59,712 nt of DNA, taken from positions 1-59,712 of the forward strand of contig NZ_JARXWB010000043.1 in assembly GCF_029892425.1 (NCBI RefSeq), given 5' to 3'. Below the pieces are notes generated by a model, which saw nothing but the letters and a program-made list of their open reading frames with translations, was not told where the DNA came from and did no database searches. Positions 33,117 through 42,411 of this stretch are shown piece by piece. Position 1 is the first letter of the stretch, and each line of letters begins with the position of its first letter. The position numbers were made by a program, and so were the translations under genes. Source of the stretch: Bradyrhizobium sp. BR13661 (GTDB lineage Bacteria > Pseudomonadota > Alphaproteobacteria > Rhizobiales > Xanthobacteraceae).

Positions 33117-33536
33117 ATGGCGCCAATCCTGAAATCGCGAACTCGGCCTCGTCGGAGCGGCGCAGTCGCCATTGAATATGGCTTCGTCCTGCCGGTGCTG
33201 TTGCTGTTCATCTTCGGAATCATCGACATCGGCCGCCTGCTATGGACATTTACGACCTTGAGCCGGGCGACCGAAGCCGCCGCGCGATGCGCCGCCGTCA
33301 ATAGCACGGCGTGCGCCAACGCGGGCCTGATCCAAAATTATGCCGTAGGCGAGGCATGGGGGCTTGATGTCACGGCTGCGGCCTTCACGGTCACGCAACC
33401 TGCCTGCGGCAAGCAGGTGAGCGCAACCTATACGTTCCAGTTTGTCATCCCGTGGTTTTATGGGACTTCAACGTTTGGCAGCGCCAACACCATGACGTTG
33501 AGCACGACGGCATGCTATCCGCCGCAATATCCGTAG
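33117..33536 (+). CDS. tadF: TadE/TadF-family pseudopilin
   Basis: The 139-residue protein shows SGAVAIEYGFVLPVLLLFIF-GIIDIGRLLWTF, the processed helix with Glu5, followed by a short periplasmic part with conserved Cys (CAAVNSTACAN). It starts four bases after the upstream tadE stop, so the two are translated together. Assignment to TadF versus a second TadE is by position only. Confidence 0.85.
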   Translation: MAPILKSRTRPRRSGAVAIEYGFVLPVLLLFIFGIIDIGRLLWTFTTLSRATEAAARCAAVNSTACANAGLIQNYAVGEAWGLDVTAAAFTVTQPACGKQVSATYTFQFVIPWFYGTSTFGSANTMTLSTTACYPPQYP

Positions 33537-33692
33537 CGGGCGTTGCGCAAGATCGCACACCAGCGCGTATATCACCCGTTCCAGGCCGGGATCTGTAGTT
33601 GATCTGGATCAAGCCGATCCGCGTCCGAGATTCACATCACGGTAAGCACCGGAATCTCATTCTGCGATCCGGCGATTGCGGAACCTGAGACG

Positions 33693-34580
33693 ATGCTAAC
33701 CCAGGCCGATCTCGCACTCTATCGGGCAAAGGACGAAGGCCGTAACCGCTATTGCTTCCACGCCGAGGAACTCGACCGGGAAGTGCGCGAACATTTCACG
33801 CTGACCAACGAACTGCGCGCCGCGCTCGATAACCATGAGCTCGAACTCTACTACCAGCCACAGGTCGAGCGTACCTCCGGCCGGATCGTCGGGCTGGAAG
33901 CGCTGGTTCGCTGGAACCACCCGCGACGCGGCCTGCTATTGCCCGATCTCTTCATTCCCCTTGCGGAACAAACAGGGACGATCTGCCCCCTTGGTCACTG
34001 GGTGTTGGATCAGGCATGCCGGCAGTTCAAGGCCTGGCGGGACCAGGGAATCGCCCCATCTCGCCTGGCGATCAACGTCTCCGCGGCGGAGTTGTGCATT
34101 TGCACGGGGTTCGAGGAGGATTTGGCTGAGGACCTGAAACGATGGAGCATTGGTCCCGGCGAAATCGAACTCGAGCTTACCGAGTCCGTCTTGATGGAAA
34201 CCACGCAGATACATGGCGATGCCCTGGCACGGGTCCCGCGGCTCGGGGCGAGTATTGCGATCGACGACTTCGGGACCGGGTACTCCTCTCTCGCCTATTT
34301 GAGTGCCTATCCGGTGGACCGTCTCAAGCTGGCGCAGCGCTTCATCCTCGGCATCCCGGAAAACGCCAGCGCTATCGCGATTACCAGGGTGATGCTGAGT
34401 CTGGCGCGTGAACTCGGCATCAATGTCGTTGCGGAGGACGTTCAGACCAAGGTCCAGCTCGATTTCCTTGTCTCCGCCGGCTGCCTGGTCGGGCAAGGCT
34501 TTTACTTCAGCAAGGCCGTGCTAGCCGAACGCGCCACCGAGTTCCTGCGCCGGGGTCTCGTCGAAACGGCTGCCCTCTGA
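33693..34580 (+). CDS. EAL-domain phosphodiesterase, 5'-truncated GGDEF-EAL
   Basis: The first ~30 residues (ADLALYRAKDEGRNRYCFH) are the end of a GGDEF domain, and the frame is open upstream to 33603 with IHITVSTGISFCDPAIAEPE, also GGDEF. The catalytic GGDEF part is missing, so this is the tail of a longer composite protein. The EAL domain keeps GLEALVRWNHP, INVSAAEL, LELTES, DDFGTGYSS, the Lys of DRLKLAQRF, the Glu of VVAEDVQT and the Gln of VGQGFYFS. The Asp of the usual KID motif is replaced by Ala. It would cleave c-di-GMP if folded; expression without its own promoter region is uncertain. Confidence 0.75.
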   Translation: MLTQADLALYRAKDEGRNRYCFHAEELDREVREHFTLTNELRAALDNHELELYYQPQVERTSGRIVGLEALVRWNHPRRGLLLPDLFIPLAEQTGTICPLGHWVLDQACRQFKAWRDQGIAPSRLAINVSAAELCICTGFEEDLAEDLKRWSIGPGEIELELTESVLMETTQIHGDALARVPRLGASIAIDDFGTGYSSLAYLSAYPVDRLKLAQRFILGIPENASAIAITRVMLSLARELGINVVAEDVQTKVQLDFLVSAGCLVGQGFYFSKAVLAERATEFLRRGLVETAAL

Positions 34581-34670
34581 TTCCGATTGAAGCGTCGGTC
34601 ATGGCGAGATGATTGTGTTCGATGCAACGCAACGCTCCGCGCCGCCAGCCCCGCTCGATACAGAATACAT

Positions 34671-35198
34671 CTACTGCGGAGGCAGCTCGCGCTCAATGAA
34701 TCGATAGCTTGAATTCAGCAGATTGATGTTGTTGAGAACCGTCGGGTTATCAGGTTCACGCCGGTAAGCTTCCATGAATTTCGTCCGAGCGGCGGTCAGT
34801 TTTCCGCGCAGCATGTAGGAGTAACCAAGGTTATTGAGAATTTGCGTGGTTTCTCCACCCAGCTTGATGGCTTGGCCATACGCGTGGTCCGCCAGATCGA
34901 AACGCCCAAGGCGGTCATAGCTAGCGGCAAGTCCGATCCATGCACTCACGTCCTTCGGAGCCTTTTCGACCGCACTCTGGAAATACTTCTCGGCTGTTCC
35001 GTAAATCCCGCGATTGAAATATTCCTCGCCCAACCGCAAGGGTTCATCTGAAGGATAATATTTGACGTCCCCAGGCTCTGAGATCGTCACGGTGGTTCCT
35101 GCATCGTCGACGACCGCGACCGAGCCCGCTACGGTTTCGCACCCTCCAAGCGCGATTGTGAGCAGTCCTGCAGACAACAAATGAAAAATGCGCGCCAT
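34671..35198 (-). CDS. tadD: TPR lipoprotein TadD
   Basis: The 175-residue protein starts with a lipoprotein signal (MARIFHLLSAGLLTIALGGC). It contains three TPR units: EEYFNRGIYGTAEKYFQSAV, AASYDRLGRFDLADHAYGQA and LGYSYMLRGKLTAARTKFME. TadD acts as a pilotin-like factor helping the secretin assemble in the outer membrane. Met at 35198 is chosen because it places the lipobox correctly. It is separated from the CpaD-like gene by 261 bases containing a long inverted repeat. Confidence 0.88.
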   Translation of the reverse strand: MARIFHLLSAGLLTIALGGCETVAGSVAVVDDAGTTVTISEPGDVKYYPSDEPLRLGEEYFNRGIYGTAEKYFQSAVEKAPKDVSAWIGLAASYDRLGRFDLADHAYGQAIKLGGETTQILNNLGYSYMLRGKLTAARTKFMEAYRREPDNPTVLNNINLLNSSYRFIERELPPQ

Positions 35199-35316
35199 AT
35201 CGATTCGAAATGCCCTTCGTCCGCCGATCTGAAGTTCGTGCACCACCTGCCGCGAATTCGTCTCAGGGACATCTCGAAAAGCGGTGCTAGAACCATAAGC
35301 TTGCTAGTACCCATGA

Positions 35317-35370
35317 CTTTCCGAATCTCGTGTGGGAATACGGTAGCAACGACTCACGAATTTCGGAAAG
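35317..35370. repeat. Long inverted repeat upstream of tadD
   Basis: Arms CTTTCCGAATCTCGTG (35317-35332) and CACGAATTTCGGAAAG (35355-35370) pair over 16 bases with two mismatches, around a 22-base loop. It sits about 120 bases before tadD and 90 bases after the CpaD-like stop. There is no T-run, so an operator or RNA structure is more likely than a terminator. Confidence 0.6.
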
Positions 35371-35459
35371 CGGATGCTAGAGTCTGTAACTGGTGCCCGG
35401 GCGCTTCAACTCGGGAGAGTTCCGGCTAGAGCTGCATCCGGGTGATTGTCCCGCGCGCC

Positions 35460-35825
35460 CTACTGCCCGCCGCCATAGCCTCCCCCGCCGCCACCGCCAC
35501 TACTGCTCGCGGTTGGAATAATGATCGGGGCGAGGGTCGGCGCAGCCGCGGCCGTACCCGGACCACCCGGGTTCCGGTAGCGTGTGACTGCACCGACCAT
35601 GCGCTCGCCATTTGCGGGAATGCGCCGGTTACGGACATGGCGCGGCCAAGGGGCGATGATGTGGGTGACCGCATTCACCTCTCTGGCGTCACCGGAGGTC
35701 ACCGAAATCGTATCGATCCGCTGAAAATACCGAGCCATTTCATCCCAAAACGGGTAGTCCGCCGCCCGCGCATCGCCAGAGGCGATCAGGATCAGGAGTG
35801 CGACCAAGCCGGTCATTTTCGTCAT
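35460..35825 (-). CDS. Small exported protein of the tad locus (CpaD position)
   Basis: The 121-residue product begins with a signal peptide (MTKMTGLVALLILIASGDAR, cleavage after ARA). It contains RYFQRIDTISVTSGDAREVN and THIIAPWPRHVRNRRIPANG, and ends in a Gly-rich tail. A short protein of this kind accompanies cpaC in rhizobial tad loci, as I recall; it matches the C-terminal style of CpaD, but not its full length. A Shine-Dalgarno sequence GAAGGAAGG supports the start at 35825. It follows cpaC by 28 bases. Confidence 0.7.
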   Translation of the reverse strand: MTKMTGLVALLILIASGDARAADYPFWDEMARYFQRIDTISVTSGDAREVNAVTHIIAPWPRHVRNRRIPANGERMVGAVTRYRNPGGPGTAAAAPTLAPIIIPTASSSGGGGGGGYGGGQ

Positions 35826-35853
35826 TCGAACCTTCCTTCCCAACGTCGCGCCA

Positions 35854-37434
35854 TCATTTCGGTTCGAGGGGCATCATGTGACCATAGGGCCCTACATTCG
35901 CCCCACCAGATGTCAGGTAATCGGTATATTGCTTGCGGACTTCCGGTCGGCCCATCAGGAACAGGTCGACATCGTTGCCGGGAAGCTGTTTGTCAAATGG
36001 CGTCGCCAGGGCCTGGCCCGGAGCCGCTGGCGCGACAAGATGAGGCGTGACGATCACCACGAGATCAGTCTCTTTCTGCTGGTACGACGTGCTGCGGAAC
36101 AGCGTCCCGAGAACGGGCACCGAACCGAGCCAGGGCAGTTGTCCGACGTCCCGCAAATTATCCGACTGAAGAAGACCGGCAATCGCGAAGCTCTGCCCGT
36201 CGCGCAGTTCGATCGCCGTCCGCGCCTCGCGTTTGCTCAACGCCGGGACAAGAGTACCGGAGATCGCAACGGCGTTCGTGTAATCGAGCTCGCTGACCGA
36301 AGGCGTCAGGCGCAGATTGATAATTCCGCTAGCGAGCACGGTTGGAACGAACGTCAACTGCACGCCGAATGGCTTGTACAATACGGTGATGACAGGGGTC
36401 GTGCCCGACGAGGACTGCACGGAAGGCACGGGATATTCTCCGCCCGCGAGAAAGCTCGCCGTATCGCCGGAAAGAGCGACGAGATCCGGCTCCGCGAGCC
36501 GCCTTGCGAGTCCTTTCTTTTCCAGCGCAGTGATAAGAACGTCGACGCTGCCGCCCTTGTTAGCAAGATTGAAAAGCCCAACGCCGAAGGGCGCGCTCAA
36601 GGTGCTTCCAGCGAACGTTCCGATTGTGTTGAACACGGGAACCCCGGCGCTCGTAGCCGTGGGGCCAGCCTGGCTGATGGCGCCCGTTCCGGTATTGATG
36701 CCACGTGTTCCGCTGGCATTGGCACCGAACCAGTTCACGCCGATTTCCCGCTCCGCCTGGCGGCTCACTTCGATGAAACGAACTCTCAACATCACTTGCT
36801 GCGACGCAGCGACGCGCATCGCGTTGATGACGTATTTTTCTGGATCCTTTCCTTCCGGCGGCGTCGCCATTCCCCTGGCGATCGCGACTGCCTTTTCGGC
36901 ATCCACGGCATCCCTCGCCTCGCCGCTCAACACAATCTGGTTGTTGCTACTGGAGACGCGGATGCCGGGGCTGTTCGTTCCGGAGCGAATCTTGCTAGCG
37001 ATATTCTGGATATCGATCGTGACTTCCAGTCCGATCACGCCGATCACATTCTTGTCTTGATCGAATAGGGTAACGTTGGTGGTTCCGATTTTTTTTCCCT
37101 GAATGTAGACTATGCGATCGGACATCGGCAGAACATCGGCAATATCTGGAGCTCCAACGAGCGCCGAGGCAAATGGCTTATCCAGTTTGATCGTGCGCGA
37201 CTTGTCGCGCGTCACCGAAATCTGCCGCGCTGGCACAGGGTCATCCTGAACCACGCGCACCTGCGACCTCGCCGGACCGATGCCGTAGATCCCGATGCTG
37301 ATGGTCGCAGCCATCAAAGCCACGGCTGCCCACGTGTAGCCCATCACCACGCGGCCCGAAAAAAGTCCTCTGAACACCGATGGCGTTCCGCTTTGTGGGG
37401 CCAGGCCAATACCGCCTACCAACCTGTGGAACAT
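35854..37434 (-). CDS. cpaC: Tad pilus secretin CpaC/RcpA
   Basis: The ~526-residue outer-membrane secretin has a signal-anchor (GYTWAAVALMAATISIGIYG) and pilus-assembly N-domains (SRTIKLDKPFASALVGAPDI, QGKKIGTTNVTLFDQDKNVI). A BON-like region (IRVSSSNNQIVLSGEARDAV) follows, then the secretin core (VMLRVRFIEVSRQAEREIGV, LAEPDLVALSGDTASFLAGG-EYPVP, VPVLGTLFRSTSYQQKETDL). It forms the channel through which the pilus exits. Met at 37434 is chosen, since upstream codons do not resemble secretin; a later Met at 37344 is possible. Confidence 0.92.
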   Translation of the reverse strand: MFHRLVGGIGLAPQSGTPSVFRGLFSGRVVMGYTWAAVALMAATISIGIYGIGPARSQVRVVQDDPVPARQISVTRDKSRTIKLDKPFASALVGAPDIADVLPMSDRIVYIQGKKIGTTNVTLFDQDKNVIGVIGLEVTIDIQNIASKIRSGTNSPGIRVSSSNNQIVLSGEARDAVDAEKAVAIARGMATPPEGKDPEKYVINAMRVAASQQVMLRVRFIEVSRQAEREIGVNWFGANASGTRGINTGTGAISQAGPTATSAGVPVFNTIGTFAGSTLSAPFGVGLFNLANKGGSVDVLITALEKKGLARRLAEPDLVALSGDTASFLAGGEYPVPSVQSSSGTTPVITVLYKPFGVQLTFVPTVLASGIINLRLTPSVSELDYTNAVAISGTLVPALSKREARTAIELRDGQSFAIAGLLQSDNLRDVGQLPWLGSVPVLGTLFRSTSYQQKETDLVVIVTPHLVAPAAPGQALATPFDKQLPGNDVDLFLMGRPEVRKQYTDYLTSGGANVGPYGHMMPLEPK

Positions 37435-37854
37435 GCCTGCCTCTTTCGGGATATTAGACAAAGCCATTTTCGGAACGTTCGGCGCGGCTGGCCAAGTCCC
37501 ATGCATCGTGATCCCTGGCGCCGCCATCGAACACGGAACGAGCGCGCCAGCCATTCAATTGCCGCCCAACCAAAATAACAGCCATCCCCCAAGCGGCGGA
37601 TTCAATTGCGACTCATTCGCTCGAAAGCGACAAACCTCATGCTCCAGCTCGAAGCAAATGCCCAAAAGCGATTTTACAAAGAGATGCAACCTTTTGTTGA
37701 AATTAGATTAATGTCAATGGCGGACGAGGGCGCACTTGACGCTATCATCGCAATACCGTCCAGGTGTTGCCCAAATGCCCCGTCGCCCATCGCCCGCGGT
37801 TCGATTTCGCCGGCATGGCCGGACGCTCCGGCTTTCCCGTCGCCAATGACCGCT
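37435..37854. other. Spacer between tadC and cpaC, probable promoter
   Basis: These 420 bases contain no supported gene. On the minus strand TTGACATTAATCTAATTTC (around 37717) is a possible -35 region for cpaC within an AT-rich patch. The gap suggests cpaC and its followers form a separate transcript. Confidence 0.4.
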
Positions 37855-38817
37855 TCAATGAAACCCACGCTGGAACATATCGATCAATCGCAGGGCAGCC
37901 GGTCCGCCGACGAGCAGAAAGACCGTAGGCATGATGAACAGCATCACCGGAATGGTCAGCATCGCCGGCAGCCGGCTTGCCCGCTCTTCCAACAGCATCA
38001 TCTGGTCATTGCGCATTTCCACTGCCCCCACCCGCAGCGATTGGGCAAGTGGCGTTCCGAGTTGCAGGCTCTGGGACAGCATGCTCACGACTGATCGCAC
38101 GCTCGGAATGTCGTTGCGAGCAGCGAAATTGGTGAGCGCCTGCGCGCGACTGGGCAGGACATTGATTTCCGCCCAGGTCAGAACGAGTTCATCGGCGAGC
38201 GCCGGTTGCGCCTCCCTGAGCTCGTGAGCGACCCTATGAAGCCCTTCCTCGAGAGACAAACCGGCCTCGACGCAGACCACCAGCAATTCGAGCGCATCCG
38301 GCAGCCCTGACGCGACGGCCTTGGTCTGCTGCCTGACAACGTGATCGATATAGAAGATCGGTGAAATCCAGCCCACGATCGCGGCTACGATCGCAGCCAT
38401 GATCGGCAGCCACCAGCGCGCCCCAGAGAAGGCCCAATGCACCGCCGCCGCGGCTGTCAATGTGGCAAAGCTCAAGGCAAAAACAACCCTGGCGACGACA
38501 AAATATGACATTGCCCGATCGGCCGGCACACGGAGGTACGAAAACAGCCGGATGATCTGCTGCAGCTCCGTCTTCGAGACGCCGACCGCCAGCGAAGGAA
38601 GCTGCTGCACGATCGTTGGATGTGCCTCTCCCGGCGCTGCAGCCTCTGCCATCGCGGCTTGCGGCAGGGCCAGATTGACGCGCCGCGCCAGCGCGTCCGC
38701 ATGCACCAGAATGCTGGAAGCAATCAGAACCGCGCCACCCGCAGCCAGCACAATTATGCCAAACAGCCCCATCAGGTCAGCGAAAGTCAGAGAGTTCCAG
38801 AGCTGCCACGCATTCAT
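37855..38817 (-). CDS. tadC: Tad pilus inner-membrane platform protein TadC
   Basis: The 320-residue protein carries the T2SS-F domain (LPDALELLVVCVEAGLSLEE-GLHRVAHEL near residue 178) and four hydrophobic segments: two N-terminal, one before and one after the core (LTIPVMLFIMPTVFLLVGGP). With TadB it forms the platform on which the ATPase acts. It starts 19 bases after the tadB stop. Confidence 0.92.
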   Translation of the reverse strand: MNAWQLWNSLTFADLMGLFGIIVLAAGGAVLIASSILVHADALARRVNLALPQAAMAEAAAPGEAHPTIVQQLPSLAVGVSKTELQQIIRLFSYLRVPADRAMSYFVVARVVFALSFATLTAAAAVHWAFSGARWWLPIMAAIVAAIVGWISPIFYIDHVVRQQTKAVASGLPDALELLVVCVEAGLSLEEGLHRVAHELREAQPALADELVLTWAEINVLPSRAQALTNFAARNDIPSVRSVVSMLSQSLQLGTPLAQSLRVGAVEMRNDQMMLLEERASRLPAMLTIPVMLFIMPTVFLLVGGPAALRLIDMFQRGFH

Positions 38818-38836
38818 GGCTTCGCCTCTACTTCCG

Positions 38837-39790
38837 TCACGCGTTGGTTACGCTGCGCATCATCTTCCGCATCGTAAGGAACGATAGCAGCAACAGAGCG
38901 CCAGCCAGCACGAGAATCAAATGGCCGCGCGGGTCCGTCCATAAGGGGGTGAGATAGCGCGGTTGGACGACGAGCAACGCTCCGGTGGTCAGAATCGGTA
39001 TCGCTCCGAGAGTATAAGCGGTGAGGCGAATTTCACCGGTGGCGGCTTTGGCCTTGAGGCGGGCCGCGCGGCGTTTGCGTATGATGTCGGAAAGACTTTC
39101 CAGCGTCGCCGTGAGGTTGCCTCCGGTCGCAAACTGCAGCGTCATGGCTACGGCAAAAAAGCGAAAATCCGGCAGCCCTATTTCCCGGCTGTTTGTATCC
39201 AGGGCTTCCTCGAGCGGAACGCCAATTCGCAGCTCATCGGCGATCAAGCCGAATACTCTGCTGACGGGTGGGGATCCGTCGACAGCGACAGTCCGCATCG
39301 CCACCGTGATCGGCAGGCCGGCCCGGAGCATGCGAGCGACGGTGTCGACCGCGTCCGGAAACAAGTCGACGAACATGCGTTCGGTCTGCTTCTGCTCCCG
39401 GGAAAGAAGAAGGCGCGGCGCGAAGAATGACGCAGCCGCGCTCGCCGCCACCGCGAGCAATGACGAGAGACCGAGGAGCTGCTGAGTCAGGAACCACATC
39501 CCGCCGGCCGATAGGGCGGCTATTAGCAGGAGCTTGAGCGCGCCGGACCGCATTGCCCAAGTGTATTTGATTCCGATCGTGAATATGCGCCGCACCCGCG
39601 CGTCGAATTTTCTGGTTTTCAACAGCTCGCCGAGCCCGTCCGCGAACCCCGGCGTCTCCCTTTTGCCAGCGACAAGGTTCACGCGTTTCTCTATCTCCAG
39701 GCGTGTTCTTCGGCCCATCAGCAGCGCCGCCGTCAGTACGACCCCGCCGATCAGCAGCAGAACAAGCGCCAACCCGATGACGGACGACAT
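38837..39790 (-). CDS. tadB: Tad pilus inner-membrane platform protein TadB
   Basis: The 317-residue protein has an N-terminal TM (SSVIGLALVLLLIGGVVLTA), a T2SS-F domain (FPDAVDTVARMLRAGLPITV-AMRTVA near 165) and two C-terminal TM segments. The ATG at 39790 is preceded by GAGGA and follows the cpaF stop by four bases, so the longer frame from 39826 is not used. It pairs with TadC. Confidence 0.92.
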   Translation of the reverse strand: MSSVIGLALVLLLIGGVVLTAALLMGRRTRLEIEKRVNLVAGKRETPGFADGLGELLKTRKFDARVRRIFTIGIKYTWAMRSGALKLLLIAALSAGGMWFLTQQLLGLSSLLAVAASAAASFFAPRLLLSREQKQTERMFVDLFPDAVDTVARMLRAGLPITVAMRTVAVDGSPPVSRVFGLIADELRIGVPLEEALDTNSREIGLPDFRFFAVAMTLQFATGGNLTATLESLSDIIRKRRAARLKAKAATGEIRLTAYTLGAIPILTTGALLVVQPRYLTPLWTDPRGHLILVLAGALLLLSFLTMRKMMRSVTNA

Positions 39791-39794
39791 GAGT

Positions 39795-41189
39795 CTATTC
39801 CTCGGTTGCTTTCTCCAGAACGCCAAGCGACCGCAAGAACGCAGAGGCTAATCCGAAATATTCCAGCCGCGAAAGAAATTGCGGCCGGACCTGCGTCGGT
39901 TCGAAACCTCCGCGGAGGGTGCCATCCGGGTTTTCGCCCTGGTATTTGTAGGTGAACAACGAACCGAGGGTGATGACCTCCCCTTCCAATCCGACAACCT
40001 CCGCAACTTCGGTCACCCGGCGAACCCCATCGCGCATGCGCTCGGCATGCACCACAAGGTCGAGCGCGCTGACGATCTGGGTGCGAATCGCCCGCATCGG
40101 CAAATTGCCGCTTCCCATCAGGATCATGTTCTCGATACGTCCCAACGCATCGCGCGCGGAGTTGGCATGAACCGTCGACATGGAGCCGTTATGCCCTGTG
40201 CTCATCGCCTGCATCATGTCAAACGCCTCTGCTCCACGAACCTCCCCCACGATGATCCGGTCCGGCCGCATTCGAAGGGCGTTGCGCATCAGGTCACGCT
40301 GGCTGATTTCGCCGCGCCCTTCGACATTGGGCGGACGCATCTCCAGTTGAATGACGTGAGCCTGCTGAAGCTGGAGCTCGGCAGCATCTTCTATCGTGAT
40401 GATGCGCTCGCCCGGATCGATCATGCGCGAAAGAGAGTTGAGCAGGGTCGTTTTACCGGAGCCGGTACCGCCGGAGATGATAATGTTCAGACGACAACGC
40501 GCGGCGATCTCGAGCGCGCTTGCGAGCTCCGGCGAAAGCGTACCTCCGGTGACAAAGCTTGCGAAATCCATCATGGACCTGGAAAACTTGCGGATCGAAA
40601 TACAAGGACCTCTGAGGCTGAGCGGCGGAATGATCACGTTGACACGACTGCCATCCGCCAATCTTGCGTCCAGCATGGGACTTGATTCATCGATGCGCCT
40701 GCCGATCGACGATGCAATGCGTTGCGCCACATGCAGAACGTGCGCATCGCTGCGAAATTGCAGCTTGGTCAACTCCAGCTTGCCCCGCCGCTCCACATAG
40801 ATCATGCGCGGCCCGTTGACGAGGATATCGGCTACCGACAGATCCCGTAGGAGCGGCTCGATCGGTCCGAGTCCGACCATTTCGTCGACGATGCTGGCGC
40901 TGAGAACGCGCTGCTCATCCTGGTTCAGGAGGATTTTTCGTCCAGTCGCGATCTCGGCCACCAATTTATTGACGGAGACCATCAGGTCTTGCTGGCTGAT
41001 CCGCACCGCAACCAATGGCTCGATACGCAGAAAAATCTGGTCGCGGATGAAGTCCTTCGCCTCGGAGACCGTCGGCCTCGTCGAGGCCTTCATCAGGGCA
41101 TCGGCGACCGCGGTTGCCTGCCGCAGGTTCGTCGGAGCCAGCTCCGCGGCAGGCGTTTCGCTGGCGGTTTTTCTGCCGAACTGGCCCAT
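39795..41189 (-). CDS. cpaF: Tad pilus assembly ATPase CpaF/TadA
   Basis: This is a 464-residue secretion ATPase of the VirB11/GspE family: Walker A ISGGTGSGKTTLLNSL near residue 245, Asp box ITIEDAAELQ, Walker B region RMRPDRIIVGEVRGAEAFDM and His box GHNGSMSTVHANS. It powers pilin polymerisation from the cytoplasmic face. Met at 41189 begins one base after the cpaE stop codon, and the sequence MGQFGRKTAS matches a normal start. Confidence 0.93.
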   Translation of the reverse strand: MGQFGRKTASETPAAELAPTNLRQATAVADALMKASTRPTVSEAKDFIRDQIFLRIEPLVAVRISQQDLMVSVNKLVAEIATGRKILLNQDEQRVLSASIVDEMVGLGPIEPLLRDLSVADILVNGPRMIYVERRGKLELTKLQFRSDAHVLHVAQRIASSIGRRIDESSPMLDARLADGSRVNVIIPPLSLRGPCISIRKFSRSMMDFASFVTGGTLSPELASALEIAARCRLNIIISGGTGSGKTTLLNSLSRMIDPGERIITIEDAAELQLQQAHVIQLEMRPPNVEGRGEISQRDLMRNALRMRPDRIIVGEVRGAEAFDMMQAMSTGHNGSMSTVHANSARDALGRIENMILMGSGNLPMRAIRTQIVSALDLVVHAERMRDGVRRVTEVAEVVGLEGEVITLGSLFTYKYQGENPDGTLRGGFEPTQVRPQFLSRLEYFGLASAFLRSLGVLEKATEE

Positions 41190-41190
41190 G

Positions 41191-42393
41191 TCAACCAAAG
41201 ATCCGACTGAATATCGAACGCGTTGGCCCGTCAGTCTCTCCCGTAAAGTCGCGGAGCAACCGCGCCAGACCACGGTTGAGCACAGCGCATTTCCGTGTGG
41301 CCTTCACACCAAATTTTGAGGCAATCGCGATGTCCCGATCATACGGGATGATGATATCGGGGGCCTGGCCAACCGCACGAATGAACTCGGCTTGCGGTAG
41401 CGCTCCGTCGGCTCCGTTCATGTTGAGAACATGCAGCGTCCGGCGCTCGGCAGAATTGGGCCCGATCCATTCGCGCCAGCGCGATAGTTCTCGCGCCGAC
41501 GCCAGACTGGCATCGCTGACCAGGACACAGACGCTCGGCTGATGCAGCACCTGAGCCAGCCCCAACGCGACGATCGACGGCAAGTCGACAAAGACGAAAC
41601 GATACCGGTGCAGCAATTTTCCCAGCAGCGAGAGCACGGCGCCTTCGGCTAGCGTCGTGCTCTCGCTCAGCGGTTCAAGAGACGCCAGCAAATCGAGACG
41701 CTCGCGCACATGTATCGTTCCGCGTTCGAGAAAGAGCCTGTCGACGCGCTCAGGCTTTTCGAACGCTTCGCTGAGCGCATGGCCCGGCGTCGAATCAAAT
41801 TGCAGCGCAGCGTCGCCATTGTGCAGGTCGAGATCGACAAGCATGACCCAGCGTTGCTTTTTCTCAGCCAAATACCAGGCCGCGTTAGCTGCGATCGTGG
41901 TGGCTCCGACGCCGCCGCGGACGCCGATCACGAAGACGAGCTTGCCGGTGCGTTGACTCGGCGAATGTTCGCGCCCGTCGTTCAGAATGCGGTTGCAGGT
42001 TGCTTTAACCGCGTCGATGATCAAAGGCTTGAAGAAATATTCGCTCACACCGGCGTTTTTTAGGTCGCGGTAGAGAATGATGTCGTTCCTGTCGCCGATC
42101 ACCACGACGCTGACGCTCGGTTCGCATCGGTCCGCAAGCTCATAAATATGCACGACCGGGTCATCGACGCCGCTCAGGTCCACAAAGAGAAGACGCGGTG
42201 ACGGTTGCGTGGCGAGGTAGGCAGTTGCGGTTTCGACCGTACCTTTCTTGAACTCGGCATCGTCGATACCAAGATCGCTGAGCGATTGACGGATGACTCC
42301 CTCGGAGTCCTGATCGGATACAAAAACCGTCGCAACCGGCGCAGCTTCCTGGGCGTGGGTCAGGCCGGGATCTTGTCCGGGCGTATCCATCAC
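41191..42393 (-). CDS. cpaE: CpaE/TadZ, MinD-like ATPase of the Tad system
   Basis: The 400-residue protein has an atypical receiver-like N-terminal domain (residues ~20-135) followed by a MinD/ParA-like domain. Its deviant P-loop VIGVRGGVGATTIAANAAWY (~residue 152) lacks the second Lys (GAT instead of GKT). The Asp motif LVDLDLHNGDAALQFDS and FVFVDLPS are present. TadZ proteins place the pilus machinery at a cell pole. It precedes cpaF in the operon. Confidence 0.9.
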   Translation of the reverse strand: MMDTPGQDPGLTHAQEAAPVATVFVSDQDSEGVIRQSLSDLGIDDAEFKKGTVETATAYLATQPSPRLLFVDLSGVDDPVVHIYELADRCEPSVSVVVIGDRNDIILYRDLKNAGVSEYFFKPLIIDAVKATCNRILNDGREHSPSQRTGKLVFVIGVRGGVGATTIAANAAWYLAEKKQRWVMLVDLDLHNGDAALQFDSTPGHALSEAFEKPERVDRLFLERGTIHVRERLDLLASLEPLSESTTLAEGAVLSLLGKLLHRYRFVFVDLPSIVALGLAQVLHQPSVCVLVSDASLASARELSRWREWIGPNSAERRTLHVLNMNGADGALPQAEFIRAVGQAPDIIIPYDRDIAIASKFGVKATRKCAVLNRGLARLLRDFTGETDGPTRSIFSRIFG

Positions 42394-42411
42394 TTTGGGC
42401 CTCTCTCGACG

